Shown here: positions 42,719 to 50,743 of the stretch, piece by piece
Position numbering within the stretch: the first letter of the stretch is position 1
Layout: each line of letters begins with the position of its first letter
Program-made: the position numbers and the translations under genes
Notes under the pieces: generated by a model
The model's database searches: none
What the model saw: only the letters and a program-made list of their open reading frames with translations
Told to the model about the DNA's origin: nothing
Assembly (NCBI GenBank): GCA_003649085.1
Contig: QMQV01000001.1
Span: 1-51,947, forward strand
DNA length: 51,947 bases
From: Thermoproteota archaeon
GTDB lineage: Archaea > Thermoproteota > Methanomethylicia > Methanomethylicales > B66-G16
Direction of reading: 5' to 3'

Positions 42719-43374
42719 TTCACCATAGCCTCTTGCTCAACCTGCTTGATTTCTTCGTCGCTAAGCTCCTTAACCCCCTCATCAGTAATTGTAACTACAT
42801 TTATGCCCTCGCCACTTCCAGGGTCCCTGCTCAATGCGGCTTTAACTGCTTTAATTACGAAGGGCAACATCTCTTTAACCGTCTTATTCTCGTCATAGGC
42901 TGCCTCTAAGACACCTATAGCGTATGGCGTCCCTGAGCCAGTGGCAATAAACTTCTCCTCAGTTAATGCGCCAAACCAATCCAGTTGGTATAGTTTAGGG
43001 CCATCTTCATCTTTGCCTGCTACGATAAATTGGACTATGTAGGGGAACCATCTGGCACTAAATAGGATATTTGAAGCTAACGTAGCTACGGCTTTAGTTG
43101 TTAAAGTGATTCTCCTCGTTGCCCTAACCCAGTTAATATGTGCCTTTATGTAGTCCATGATCATTTGAGCATCAGCAACTAAGCCAGCTATCGTAGCAGC
43201 TTTCTTCTCATCAATTTGGTAGATCTTTCTCCCCCTCTTATGAGCTACATATATGCCAGAAGTCACCCTCCTATCAGTTGCTAAGATAACGCCATCTCTG
43301 CAAACCACGCCTACAGTTGTAGTTCCCTTAAACGCTTTCCTATACACTTCCTCTATATCCCCACTTAATTTCAC
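42715..43374 (-). CDS. psmB: Proteasome beta subunit
   Basis: 219 residues from GTG. A 17-residue propeptide ends Gly17, exposing the catalytic Thr18 in KGTTTVGVVCRDGVILATD. SGIYVAHKRGRKIYQI and GSGTPYAIGVLEAAYDENKT are typical of archaeal beta subunits, and the late SRDPGSGEGINVV carries active-site residues. The terminal four nucleotides overlap fttA. The promoter region shared with egsA contains two perfect inverted repeats. Confidence 0.96.
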   Translation of the reverse strand: MKLSGDIEEVYRKAFKGTTTVGVVCRDGVILATDRRVTSGIYVAHKRGRKIYQIDEKKAATIAGLVADAQMIMDYIKAHINWVRATRRITLTTKAVATLASNILFSARWFPYIVQFIVAGKDEDGPKLYQLDWFGALTEEKFIATGSGTPYAIGVLEAAYDENKTVKEMLPFVIKAVKAALSRDPGSGEGINVVTITDEGVKELSDEEIKQVEQEAMVK

Positions 43375-43389
43375 TAAAACGCCCCCAAG

Positions 43390-43406
43390 CTTAGCTAAAA
43401 GCTAAG
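43390..43406. repeat. Small inverted repeat in the psmB leader
   Basis: CTTAGCT, spacer aaa, AGCTAAG: a perfect 7-bp palindrome that could form a hairpin in the psmB 5' leader about 16-32 nt before the GTG. A GGGG(C) ribosome site lies between the hairpin and the start. A regulatory role is possible but not shown. Confidence 0.4.
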
Positions 43407-43445
43407 AAAAACGGGGCTAAGCCGAGATTTAGCTCATTTCCCGGC

Positions 43446-43470
43446 TTATTTAAAGGTTTCCTTTAAATAA
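43446..43470. promoter_or_regulatory. Symmetric divergent promoter psmB/egsA
   Basis: TTATTTAAAGG and CCTTTAAATAA form a perfect 11-bp inverted repeat with spacer TTT. Each arm contains a TATA-like TTTAAAT. The right arm lies about 39 nt before the egsA ATG; the left arm lies about 72 nt before the psmB GTG. The two arms could be back-to-back TATA boxes, or one regulator site. Confidence 0.5.
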
Positions 43471-43504
43471 CGCGTTATCTCAGTATTAACGAGGCGCTTA
43501 GAAA

Positions 43505-44563
43505 ATGAGGTTTCATGCAATACACTTACCACGCTTTGTTTTAGTTGGCGAAGGAGTTATTGAGAGCGTGGGCAAAGTGTGTTTAGACCTAGGCTTTAAC
43601 AAGGGTTTTTCGATCCTTGTACTGTCAGGTAACACTGCTACAAAGCGCTACGGAGAGATAGTGCTAAACTCGCTCATGGACTCAGGCTTTAACGCCTCTT
43701 TAAGTACTATAGAGGAATCTTCAAGTTTCTTCTTCGAAAAAGTACTTAGCGCGGCTCAGGAAGTTAAGCCAAGTTTAATAATTGGTGTTGGAGGAGGTAA
43801 GGCAATAGATATCGCGAAGCTATCATCCTTTAAGCTTGGTTTACAATTCATAAGTGTTCCGACGTCGGCTTCTCATGACGGCATAGCTTCTCCTAGGGCC
43901 TCATTAATGAATGAGAGAGGTGCTTTATCAGAGCAAGCTCATCCCCCAATAGCGATAATAGCAGACGTAGATGTCATCTACAGCGCTCCTAAGAGGTTGC
44001 TTGTAAGCGGTTGTGGGGATATTCTCGGCAAGTTCACTGCTGTACGTGATTGGCAACTTGCTCATAAGCTAAGGGGAGAATATTACGGTGAATATTCGGC
44101 TTCGCTAGCTTTGCTCGCGGCTAAGATGGTTAAAAAAGATGCTGAAATGATAGGTAAGCATAGGAAGGAAAGCGTGAGAACGGTAATTGAAGCGTTGATA
44201 AGCTGTGGTTATGCTATGTCGATAGCTGGCAGCAGTCGACCATGTAGTGGTTCAGAACACCTCTTTAGCCATGCCTTAAGCAGAGTTTCTAAGACAAATG
44301 CCTTGCATGGGGAGAAGGTTGGAGTAGGGGCTATAATGATGATGTACCTACACGGCGGGGATTGGAAGGGGCTAAGAAATGCTCTAAAGGCATTAGGTGC
44401 GCCTACTACAGCAAAAGAGCTAGGCGTTACCGCTGAAGAGGTCATTCAAGCTTTAACGTTAGCTCACACAATTAGACCAGAGAGGTATACAATTCTAGGA
44501 GACAAGGGGATAACCCCTAAAGCTGCTGAAGAACTAGCTATCGCAACTGGAGTTATAGACTGA
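43505..44563 (+). CDS. egsA: sn-Glycerol-1-phosphate dehydrogenase
   Basis: 352 residues. The nucleotide-binding IIGVGGGKAIDIAK and the metal ligands in PTSASHDGIASPRA, SGSEHLFSHALSR and NALHGEKVGVGA are typical of archaeal G1PDH. The enzyme reduces dihydroxyacetone phosphate to sn-glycerol 1-phosphate, the archaeal lipid backbone of opposite chirality to bacterial lipids. It complements CarS and the mevalonate genes in the window. The UPF0179 gene follows 14 nt later. Confidence 0.95.
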   Translation: MRFHAIHLPRFVLVGEGVIESVGKVCLDLGFNKGFSILVLSGNTATKRYGEIVLNSLMDSGFNASLSTIEESSSFFFEKVLSAAQEVKPSLIIGVGGGKAIDIAKLSSFKLGLQFISVPTSASHDGIASPRASLMNERGALSEQAHPPIAIIADVDVIYSAPKRLLVSGCGDILGKFTAVRDWQLAHKLRGEYYGEYSASLALLAAKMVKKDAEMIGKHRKESVRTVIEALISCGYAMSIAGSSRPCSGSEHLFSHALSRVSKTNALHGEKVGVGAIMMMYLHGGDWKGLRNALKALGAPTTAKELGVTAEEVIQALTLAHTIRPERYTILGDKGITPKAAEELAIATGVID

Positions 44564-44577
44564 TGTGCAAGTGTTAA

Positions 44578-45030
44578 GTGAGGGCTATGGCTAAGAGACT
44601 CTTAACGTTTGTAGGTGTTAAACAAGCTAGAGTAGGTTATAAATTCGTATTTGAAAAGCCGTTGCCTGAATGTAAGCAATGCGACCTATATCACGTGTGC
44701 ATGGAGAATATCGAACCTGGTAGAACATACGTTGTAGTAGGTGTTAGGTCAACGGTTCATAGCTGTCCAATACATGAGGGAGGAGTTAGAGTGGTTGAAG
44801 TTCAAGAAGCTGAAATCGAAGCAGCTATTAAATCCCAGATAGCAATTGAAGGGGAGACTATAACTTTTAATCCAATAAGGTGTAACAATACGCGCTGCCC
44901 GTACATTTCCTTATGTATGCCCATTGGGTTGCGACAAGGAGATAGGTGCAAAGTGTTAAGGGTAAGCGAAAAAATTAAGGACCCTCCGTGCGGCCTACCT
45001 CTGATTCGCGTTTTTCTTCAGAGGGTTTAG
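44578..45030 (+). CDS. UPF0179 family Cys-rich protein
   Basis: 150 residues. LTFVGVKQARVGYKFVF opens it, followed by CKQCDLYHVCMENIEPGRTY and a second cysteine set NNTRCPYISLCMPIGLRQGD. Eight or more cysteines are placed in two groups, compatible with Fe-S or zinc sites. UPF0179 is a conserved archaeal family without a known role. It is 14 nt after egsA. The last 56 nt are antisense to the FKBP gene. Confidence 0.87.
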   Translation: MRAMAKRLLTFVGVKQARVGYKFVFEKPLPECKQCDLYHVCMENIEPGRTYVVVGVRSTVHSCPIHEGGVRVVEVQEAEIEAAIKSQIAIEGETITFNPIRCNNTRCPYISLCMPIGLRQGDRCKVLRVSEKIKDPPCGLPLIRVFLQRV

Positions 45031-45736
45031 CTTCAGTCTCCTTTTTAACACGCCTTATGTTATATGTCTCGATGAATTGGATTGATGCTATGTCGGGTAT
45101 ATAACGTTCAACATCTCTTGCCACGCCTTTTTTAGCGAATTGTATATCTTCAAGGGTAAAGACCTCTTCTGGGATCTCTATGACTGCCATGTTCCCAATG
45201 AGTGAGACCATAATTTTATCCCTTGAAGCAGCTGGAACTCTTCTATGTACTAGTTCCTTGACTTTATCAGCGACCCCCGAGATTATCTTATTAAGCTTAA
45301 CGTAGGCTTGCAGAGTCTTACCTGATAATGGGTGATTGAAATCGAGCGTAACTCTACCGCTACCTACGCCCTTCACAACAGCTACCTGCCCGCCGTATTC
45401 AACTTTAATGCCAACCCTTGGCGTAACACCTCTCCTACTCAATTCCTTAGCTGGTACCACCTTCACTTTACTTGGGTCTCTCTCACCATACGCCTTTTCA
45501 GGGGGGATCTCGATTTCTTTTTCCTGTCCCTCTTCCATACCCTCTAAAGCTTCTTCCATGCCCTTAATAAGCCATCCTTCTCCTAAGATCACGAGCTTAG
45601 GCTCATAGATTTGCTCTGGTTTATAAACTCCTGCTTCTTTGGCTTTTTCTTCCATGGTCGTGTCGATGATTTCTCCAGTATCTTTCACCTTTAGCACATA
45701 GTCTACTAACAGGAAATCGCCTTTTGCGGCGGGCAC
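44975..45736 (-). CDS. FKBP-type peptidyl-prolyl isomerase (archaeal long type)
   Basis: 253 residues from GTG. The FKBP domain (1-150) has GDFLLVDYVLKVKDTGEIID, LVILGEGWLIKGMEEALEGM, EIEIPPEKAYGERDPSKV and VTLDFNHPLSGKTL, with the insert-in-flap chaperone subdomain between. About 80 further residues resemble the C-terminal domain of archaeal 26-kDa FKBPs. The Glu/Lys-rich tail (TEAKPSEEKRESE) has no fold and lies antisense to UPF0179. The enzyme catalyses proline isomerisation and has chaperone activity. Confidence 0.93.
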   Translation of the reverse strand: MPAAKGDFLLVDYVLKVKDTGEIIDTTMEEKAKEAGVYKPEQIYEPKLVILGEGWLIKGMEEALEGMEEGQEKEIEIPPEKAYGERDPSKVKVVPAKELSRRGVTPRVGIKVEYGGQVAVVKGVGSGRVTLDFNHPLSGKTLQAYVKLNKIISGVADKVKELVHRRVPAASRDKIMVSLIGNMAVIEIPEEVFTLEDIQFAKKGVARDVERYIPDIASIQFIETYNIRRVKKETEAKPSEEKRESEVGRTEGP

Positions 45737-45821
45737 ATCGAAACCCCTCTTAACACCGCAAGGTGTAAACGCGCTAAGAATTAAAGCTTTCTAAGCGAGT
45801 TACGTAAAGGTGGCTTGCGTC

Positions 45822-46358
45822 TTGATAGAAGTCGAAGTTAAGGCACAGGTGTATGCTGACTTGCCAAAGATCTTGGACAAAATAAGGGGGATAGGTGCTA
45901 AATTCGTTAAATCAGTAGAGCAAGAAGACACGTACTTCACGCATCCTTGTAGAAACTTTAAGAATAGCGATGAAGCTTTGAGGTTGCGGATTGAGGAAGG
46001 TAAAGCTAAGCTTACTTATAAAGGACCAAGAATAAGCCCCATTTCAAAAACGAGGTTCGAGGTAGAGACTTTCGTTGAGGATGCTCAGCAAGCAACCCTT
46101 CTCTTAGAAAAGCTAGGCTTCAACCGTTTTTTCACAATACGTAAAAAACGTCATCAATTCAGATTAAGGGATATAGACATATACGTCGATGAAGTATACA
46201 AATTGGGTATCTTCATAGAACTTGAAAAGGAGATATGTGAGGGAAGCTTTACAGGTGTAGAATGTTCCTTACTAGCTATTATCGAGAGCCTATCGCTTCC
46301 GCATAAAATCGAACGTAAATCTTACCTTGAGCTTTTGCTTGAAAAAGAGATGCCTTAA
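45822..46358 (+). CDS. CYTH-domain protein (class IV adenylate cyclase/thiamine-triphosphatase fold)
   Basis: 178 residues from TTG 45822, with GGTGGC about 9 nt upstream; GTG 45810 is an alternative. The CYTH signature ExExK is IEVEVKAQV at the N-terminus. Further charged tunnel strands follow: LRLRIEEGKAKLTYKGP, KTRFEVETFVED, IRKKRHQFRLRDIDIYVDEV and LGIFIELEKEI. CYTH enzymes act on triphosphates (adenylate cyclase, thiamine triphosphatase, polyphosphatase). The archaeal function is not certain. The stop overlaps the convergent HD gene by 4 nt. Confidence 0.85.
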   Translation: MIEVEVKAQVYADLPKILDKIRGIGAKFVKSVEQEDTYFTHPCRNFKNSDEALRLRIEEGKAKLTYKGPRISPISKTRFEVETFVEDAQQATLLLEKLGFNRFFTIRKKRHQFRLRDIDIYVDEVYKLGIFIELEKEICEGSFTGVECSLLAIIESLSLPHKIERKSYLELLLEKEMP

Positions 46359-46933
46359 ATTTCCTTAAGCAGCCGGTCGACGAAATCCCTTAAAAACCTC
46401 GCTCTTTGCGCAGCTAGCTTTCTTCCTATCTCTGTCTCCATGTACTCGGGTAATTTCAACAGCTTTTCAAAGACGTGTTCCACGAAGCCATTGATAGATC
46501 TGCCGTGTTCAATTGAATAAGCTATTGCCCTATAGATTCCTATAGCGCCTAGAGCGTCTAGCTTATCAGCATCGGATAAAATCTTGCTTTCAAGACTTTG
46601 AGGCTTTAAACCCGAGCTAAAGCTATGTTCCCTAATTGCGTCGACAACTTTAGGTATTTTCTCCTCAGGAAAACCCACTTCTCTTAAAATCTTTTCAGCT
46701 TCAACGCTGCTTCTCTCAGCATGTTTTTCTCCTAACTGATGAGAGATGTCGTGAAGCAAGGCTGCAGCTTCTAAGACAAGCAAGTCTGCGTTTAGTTGCT
46801 TTCCAATTTGTAGACAAAGTTTCCTAACCCTTTGAATGTGGTTCCAATCATGCGATCCACTTTTCGGATATATATTTAGGCAAATTTGTTCTAACTTTTC
46901 AATGATTTGGCTAAAGTCTTTTAAGTTCGACAT
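46355..46933 (-). CDS. HD-domain metal-dependent phosphohydrolase
   Basis: 192 residues. The HD signature is HDWNHIQRVRKLCLQIG at the first His, then AALLHDISHQLGEKHAERS and the late aspartate in KILSDADKLDALGAIGIYRA. This matches small HD proteins near COG1418. The substrate is unknown; such proteins hydrolyse nucleotides or cyclic phosphoesters. The start overlaps the metallophosphoesterase gene by 23 nt, so the two are probably co-expressed and act on phosphate esters. Confidence 0.85.
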   Translation of the reverse strand: MSNLKDFSQIIEKLEQICLNIYPKSGSHDWNHIQRVRKLCLQIGKQLNADLLVLEAAALLHDISHQLGEKHAERSSVEAEKILREVGFPEEKIPKVVDAIREHSFSSGLKPQSLESKILSDADKLDALGAIGIYRAIAYSIEHGRSINGFVEHVFEKLLKLPEYMETEIGRKLAAQRARFLRDFVDRLLKEI

Positions 46934-47570
46934 CTACTCTTCTACCTTCTTCAACTTTAATTAAAGCGTAAAAACCTGCTCTAACAGGCCCTGGATTTAC
47001 TACCTTCGTCTCTCCAATAACTTCAACACCTCTCCCTTCATGGATGTGTCCGCAAACTACTAACAGCGGCTTTTGTTCCTCAATGAACCTCCTAAGCACA
47101 TAGCTTCCAACAAAAACCCCTCTTCTAGTTAATCCAACTTTACTGTTTGCTGGAGGTTCGTGCGTCACAAGAATCATCTTTCCAAAGAAACTCTTAGCCT
47201 TTTCATAGATGTGCTTAATCAATTTAGCGAAATCATCTTCACTAAGCTCTATGTTGGTATTAAATGGTGTAATTCCCGAACCACTTAAACCAGCTATGTA
47301 AAAGCCTTGAAATTCTATCAGACGCCCATGAATATAATGTCTTTCCAAACCTTTTATACCGTCTATTCCCTCTACTGGATCGCAATTACCTAAGACGTAG
47401 AAAAAGGGTTTTTCAATATCCTTCAGCAACGATTTAATTTCATCAATGCTACCAAAATCCGTTATATCTCCTGCGATTAAGACTAAGTCGACAAAACTTA
47501 TTTCCCTCTTTAAGACTTCTTTAAACTTCCTTTCTTCACCGTGTATGTCACTTAAAGCCAGAACTTGCAT
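46911..47570 (-). CDS. Calcineurin-like metallophosphoesterase
   Basis: 219 residues. The five phosphoesterase motifs appear in order: LSDIHGEERKF, AGDITDFG, LGNCDPVEG, VTHEPPAN and CGHIHEGRG. This family hydrolyses phosphomono- or diesters with two metals. It is close to COG2129. It overlaps the HD phosphohydrolase downstream and follows the aminotransferase by 12 nt. Confidence 0.9.
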   Translation of the reverse strand: MQVLALSDIHGEERKFKEVLKREISFVDLVLIAGDITDFGSIDEIKSLLKDIEKPFFYVLGNCDPVEGIDGIKGLERHYIHGRLIEFQGFYIAGLSGSGITPFNTNIELSEDDFAKLIKHIYEKAKSFFGKMILVTHEPPANSKVGLTRRGVFVGSYVLRRFIEEQKPLLVVCGHIHEGRGVEVIGETKVVNPGPVRAGFYALIKVEEGRRVDVELKRL

Positions 47571-47582
47571 ACGCTTAGGCTT

Positions 47583-48737
47583 TTACTTGAGCTCTTTTAA
47601 AAGCTCTAAAGCGGCAACAAGTCCTCTTCCTTCATTTTGAATACCTAACTCCTTCAGAGCTCCCTCAACTGCAGCTATTGTAGTCACGACCTCCCTCGCT
47701 GAAACGATGCCCATGTTGCCCACCCTAAATATCGCATCTCTAAGCTTTCCAAAACCTCCAGCTACGACAACAGAATATTTGGTTCTCATGATCTCTCTAA
47801 GGGTTTTACTGCTAACTCCTTGAGGGACCTTAACGGCTATTACAGTGTTAGATCTGGAATTTTCCTCAGCGAAAAGTGAAAGCCCGTCCTCCTCAAAAGC
47901 CTTGTAAAATGCTCTTGCCGTAAGCTTTTGACGCCAAATCCACCTATCAAGCCCCTCTTCCATTATCATGTTAATCGCCTCATCAAGTGCAAACATAAGA
48001 GATAGTGCTGGTGTATATGGCGTCTCACGATCTTCAATTAAGTATCTCTTATATCTCAATAAGTTAAAGTACCTTGGAGCAAGGTCATTTTGCCTCTCTA
48101 TAACCTTCCAAGCATCTTGGCTTATCGATATTAAGGCAAGACCTGGCGGCGCGGCTAAGCATTTCTGACTGGCTCCCATGCAAATATCGATATTCCACTT
48201 ATCTACTGGTAATTCATCTCCGCCAAGTATTGAAATAGCGTCTACTAAAAATAGCGCACCATATTTCTTTGCGATCTCGCCCATTTTAGCGAGATCTCTG
48301 ACGGTGACGCCTGTAGATGTTTCATTGTGAACAACGATTAATGCCTTAGCGTCTTTATTTTTCTCAAACAACTCCTCTACGTCAGACGCTTTAGGCGCTT
48401 TCCCATAGTCTACGCTTAACGTAATAGGTACGCCGCCGTACGCTTTTACTAAGTCTGCGACTCTCTCGCTAAAAGTCCCCATTACTGGTACAATAGCTTT
48501 ATCACCTGGTTTTATCACGTTGCTTACTCCGGCGTCGACACTTCCTGTACCAGACGAGGTTAAGACTAGTACATCATTCTGAGTTTGAAATACGTATTTC
48601 ACCTTTTCTAAAAGCCTTGGATAAAACTCGTGGAACTCTGGTCCTCTATGGTTTATAATAGGCTTTAACATGGCTTGCATAACTCTAGGTGGCACATTTG
48701 TTGGTCCAGGGAGCATTATTAACTGCTGGTCTCGCAA
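47583..48737 (-). CDS. Class V aminotransferase (serine-pyruvate/alanine-glyoxylate type)
   Basis: 384 residues. Opening LPGPTNVPPRVMQAMLKPII and LTSSGTGSVDAGVSNVI are class V PLP motifs. The Schiff-base lysine is in GASQKCLAAPPGL, preceded by FLVDAISILGGDELPVDKW. Archaeal members act as alanine-glyoxylate or serine-pyruvate transaminases. The start may be TTG 48737 (GGGGG 7 nt upstream) or ATG 48716, where homologues begin M-L-P-G-P-T. Divergent from the SAM hydrolase. Confidence 0.92.
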   Translation of the reverse strand: MRDQQLIMLPGPTNVPPRVMQAMLKPIINHRGPEFHEFYPRLLEKVKYVFQTQNDVLVLTSSGTGSVDAGVSNVIKPGDKAIVPVMGTFSERVADLVKAYGGVPITLSVDYGKAPKASDVEELFEKNKDAKALIVVHNETSTGVTVRDLAKMGEIAKKYGALFLVDAISILGGDELPVDKWNIDICMGASQKCLAAPPGLALISISQDAWKVIERQNDLAPRYFNLLRYKRYLIEDRETPYTPALSLMFALDEAINMIMEEGLDRWIWRQKLTARAFYKAFEEDGLSLFAEENSRSNTVIAVKVPQGVSSKTLREIMRTKYSVVVAGGFGKLRDAIFRVGNMGIVSAREVVTTIAAVEGALKELGIQNEGRGLVAALELLKELK

Positions 48738-48777
48738 GGTAAACCCCCAAAGAGCCTCTAGCTGTTACATAGTAACG

Positions 48778-48788
48778 ATTATATAACC
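48778..48788 (+). promoter_or_regulatory. TATA box of the SAM hydrolase gene
   Basis: The stretch attatataacc is centred about 29 nt before the ATG at 48812, with no Shine-Dalgarno between. This fits a leaderless mRNA. Confidence 0.5.
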
Positions 48789-48811
48789 TTTTACCACCCC
48801 TTTTAGCGATA

Positions 48812-49597
48812 ATGCCGGTGATAACGCTACTAACAGATTTCGGGCTAAAGGACTACTATGTTGCCTCTATGAAAGCGGTTATACTGTCTATCTGTCCATC
48901 AGCCACAATAGTCGATATATCACATGATATTTCAAACTTTGATATTTTAGAGGCAGCGTTTACTTTATGCGCATCATACCATTATTTCCCGCACGGGACT
49001 GTACACGTAGTTGTTGTAGATCCAGGAGTAGGCTCCTCTAGAAAAGCTCTGGTCTTTAAGACTAGAAATTACTATTTCGTAGGTCCTGATAACGGAGTCT
49101 TATCGTTAGCTGCTGAAATGGACAACGTTATCGAAGTAAGGGAGATAGTCAACGAGAAACTTATGCTCCACAAGATATCAAGGACCTTCCATGGAAGAGA
49201 CGTATTTGCTCCTGTGGCCGCTCACATAGCTTGTGGGTTGTCAGTAAAAGAAGTAGGCCCAGTCGTTAATGAGTATGTTAAGTTACCTCTTCAAAGGCCT
49301 AGTAAGGACGGTAACATATGCCAGGGCTCTATACTGCACATAGACAAGTTTGGCAATGTGATAACGAACATTCCAAGTTCCTTTGTAGGGGAAGATGTAA
49401 GGAGCATCAAGCTTTTCTTAAGTGATGGTAGGATATACCACATGCCGTTAGTAGACTTCTACGCCGCAGCTCCCATAGGCTCCTTAATGGCAATACATGG
49501 TAGTGCAGGCTTCTTAGAAATCTCGATAAATCAAGGTAATGCGGCATCAACCCTTAAAGTTAAAAGAGGAGAAAAGATTATACTTGAGCTTCATTAG
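48812..49597 (+). CDS. SAM hydrolase / SAM hydroxide adenosyltransferase (DUF62)
   Basis: 261 residues. Conserved blocks are LLTDFGLKDYYVASMKAVIL, VDISHDISNFD, VHVVVVDPGVGSSRKALVF, YFVGPDNGVLSLAAE, TFHGRDVFAPVAAHIA and IHIDKFGNVITNIP. These match the SAM-dependent fluorinase/chlorinase superfamily; archaeal members use hydroxide, splitting SAM into adenosine and methionine. It precedes the NMN adenylyltransferase by 21 nt. Probably leaderless. Confidence 0.92.
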   Translation: MPVITLLTDFGLKDYYVASMKAVILSICPSATIVDISHDISNFDILEAAFTLCASYHYFPHGTVHVVVVDPGVGSSRKALVFKTRNYYFVGPDNGVLSLAAEMDNVIEVREIVNEKLMLHKISRTFHGRDVFAPVAAHIACGLSVKEVGPVVNEYVKLPLQRPSKDGNICQGSILHIDKFGNVITNIPSSFVGEDVRSIKLFLSDGRIYHMPLVDFYAAAPIGSLMAIHGSAGFLEISINQGNAASTLKVKRGEKIILELH

Positions 49598-49618
49598 TTA
49601 CAAGGCGAGGAACCTTTA

Positions 49619-50170
49619 ATGCTTAGAGCTTTATTAATTGGCCGTTTTCAGCCCTTCCATTACGGGCATTTGGAAATTGTTAAGAGAATTTTAAGTGAAG
49701 TGGATGAGCTCATAATAGGGATCGGCAGCGCGCAAGCGAGCCATACACTTGACAATCCATTTACAGCTGGCGAGCGAATCTTAATGATCGCTAAGACCCT
49801 GCAGGCAGAAGGGATACCTGGTGACAGATACTACATAATCCCAATACCCGATGTATGGAATAACGCTATTTGGGTCGATCATGTGAAGTCATTAACACCT
49901 CCTTTTCAAAGGGTCTACACGAATAATCCACTAGCTCAAAGGCTTTTTAGAGAAAAAGGCTTTGAAGTTAAACCATTACCACTGATTAATAGAACACGTT
50001 TTTCCGGGACCGAGATAAGAGCAAAGATGTTAAGAGATGAGAGTTGGCGTGAATTAGTGCCCCCAAAGGTAGCCGAAGTCATTGACATGGTTAAAGGTGT
50101 TGAAAGGTTAAAGGATGTTTCTAAAAGCGATAAGCTAAGCTACTTAGAGCCAGGAAGTGTTCCTCCATAA
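49619..50170 (+). CDS. Nicotinamide-nucleotide adenylyltransferase, archaeal type
   Basis: 183 residues. GRFQPFHYGHLEIVKRIL has the HxGH site, IGSAQASHTLDNPFTAGERI is archaeal NMNAT, and RTRFSGTEIRAKML is the ISGTxIR-like motif. The enzyme makes NAD from NMN. It follows the SAM hydrolase by 21 nt. The last 50 nt, encoding a tail after VERLKD, are antisense to the end of the ogt gene. Confidence 0.95.
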   Translation: MLRALLIGRFQPFHYGHLEIVKRILSEVDELIIGIGSAQASHTLDNPFTAGERILMIAKTLQAEGIPGDRYYIIPIPDVWNNAIWVDHVKSLTPPFQRVYTNNPLAQRLFREKGFEVKPLPLINRTRFSGTEIRAKMLRDESWRELVPPKVAEVIDMVKGVERLKDVSKSDKLSYLEPGSVPP

Positions 50171-50726
50171 CCTTATGACCCTTAAACTTAACGCCCTCTC
50201 TTTCTAGAAGCATCTTCTTCAATTGAATACCGCTCTCAAAACCTCCTAAACTTAAGTCGTTCCTAACTACTCGGTGACATGGGATTATAAGTGGTAAAGG
50301 ATTTTTCGACAGAGCTCTTCCAACAGCTCTTGAGGCATTTGGCTTACCAATAGCCTTAGCTACTTCACCATAACTTGTCACAAACCCTCTAGGTACATGC
50401 CTTACCACATTTAAGACATCACGTTCAAAACCGCTAACATTCTCCAGTGAGAACGGCAGGCTTGCCTCGCTCCCCTTAAAAAGCTTTTCGAGCTTTTCGA
50501 TAACCTCATGGCAGCTCACATGCTTAGTAACGCGTAAGTTTAGATTCTTAAGTCTGACAAACAGGCTCGCTAAAGCCTGTTCACGAGAGCCCTTAGGCAA
50601 TATAGTCGCCACTACGACGCCATCTGATCTCAAAGCTGCTCCAAACCATATAGGCTCGCTTAACCCCTTTTCAATGCAGATAAAGGCATTTTTCAAAATC
50701 CTTAAACCCCTAAGAGCTAATTGCAC
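50121..50726 (-). CDS. ogt: Methylated-DNA-protein cysteine methyltransferase
   Basis: 201 residues. The methyl acceptor is C150 in LIIPCHRVVRND. The DNA-binding helix-turn-helix has FVTSYGEVAKAIGKPNASRAVGR with the arginine finger. It repairs O6-alkylguanine by irreversible self-methylation. The N-terminal 90 residues are a divergent Ada-like domain. Divergent from rtcA, with 17 nt between starts, so the promoters must overlap. The 3' end overlaps NMNAT. Confidence 0.93.
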   Translation of the reverse strand: MQLALRGLRILKNAFICIEKGLSEPIWFGAALRSDGVVVATILPKGSREQALASLFVRLKNLNLRVTKHVSCHEVIEKLEKLFKGSEASLPFSLENVSGFERDVLNVVRHVPRGFVTSYGEVAKAIGKPNASRAVGRALSKNPLPLIIPCHRVVRNDLSLGGFESGIQLKKMLLEREGVKFKGHKVMEEHFLALSSLAYRF

Positions 50727-50743
50727 TTCTAGGTGTTTTAGCT

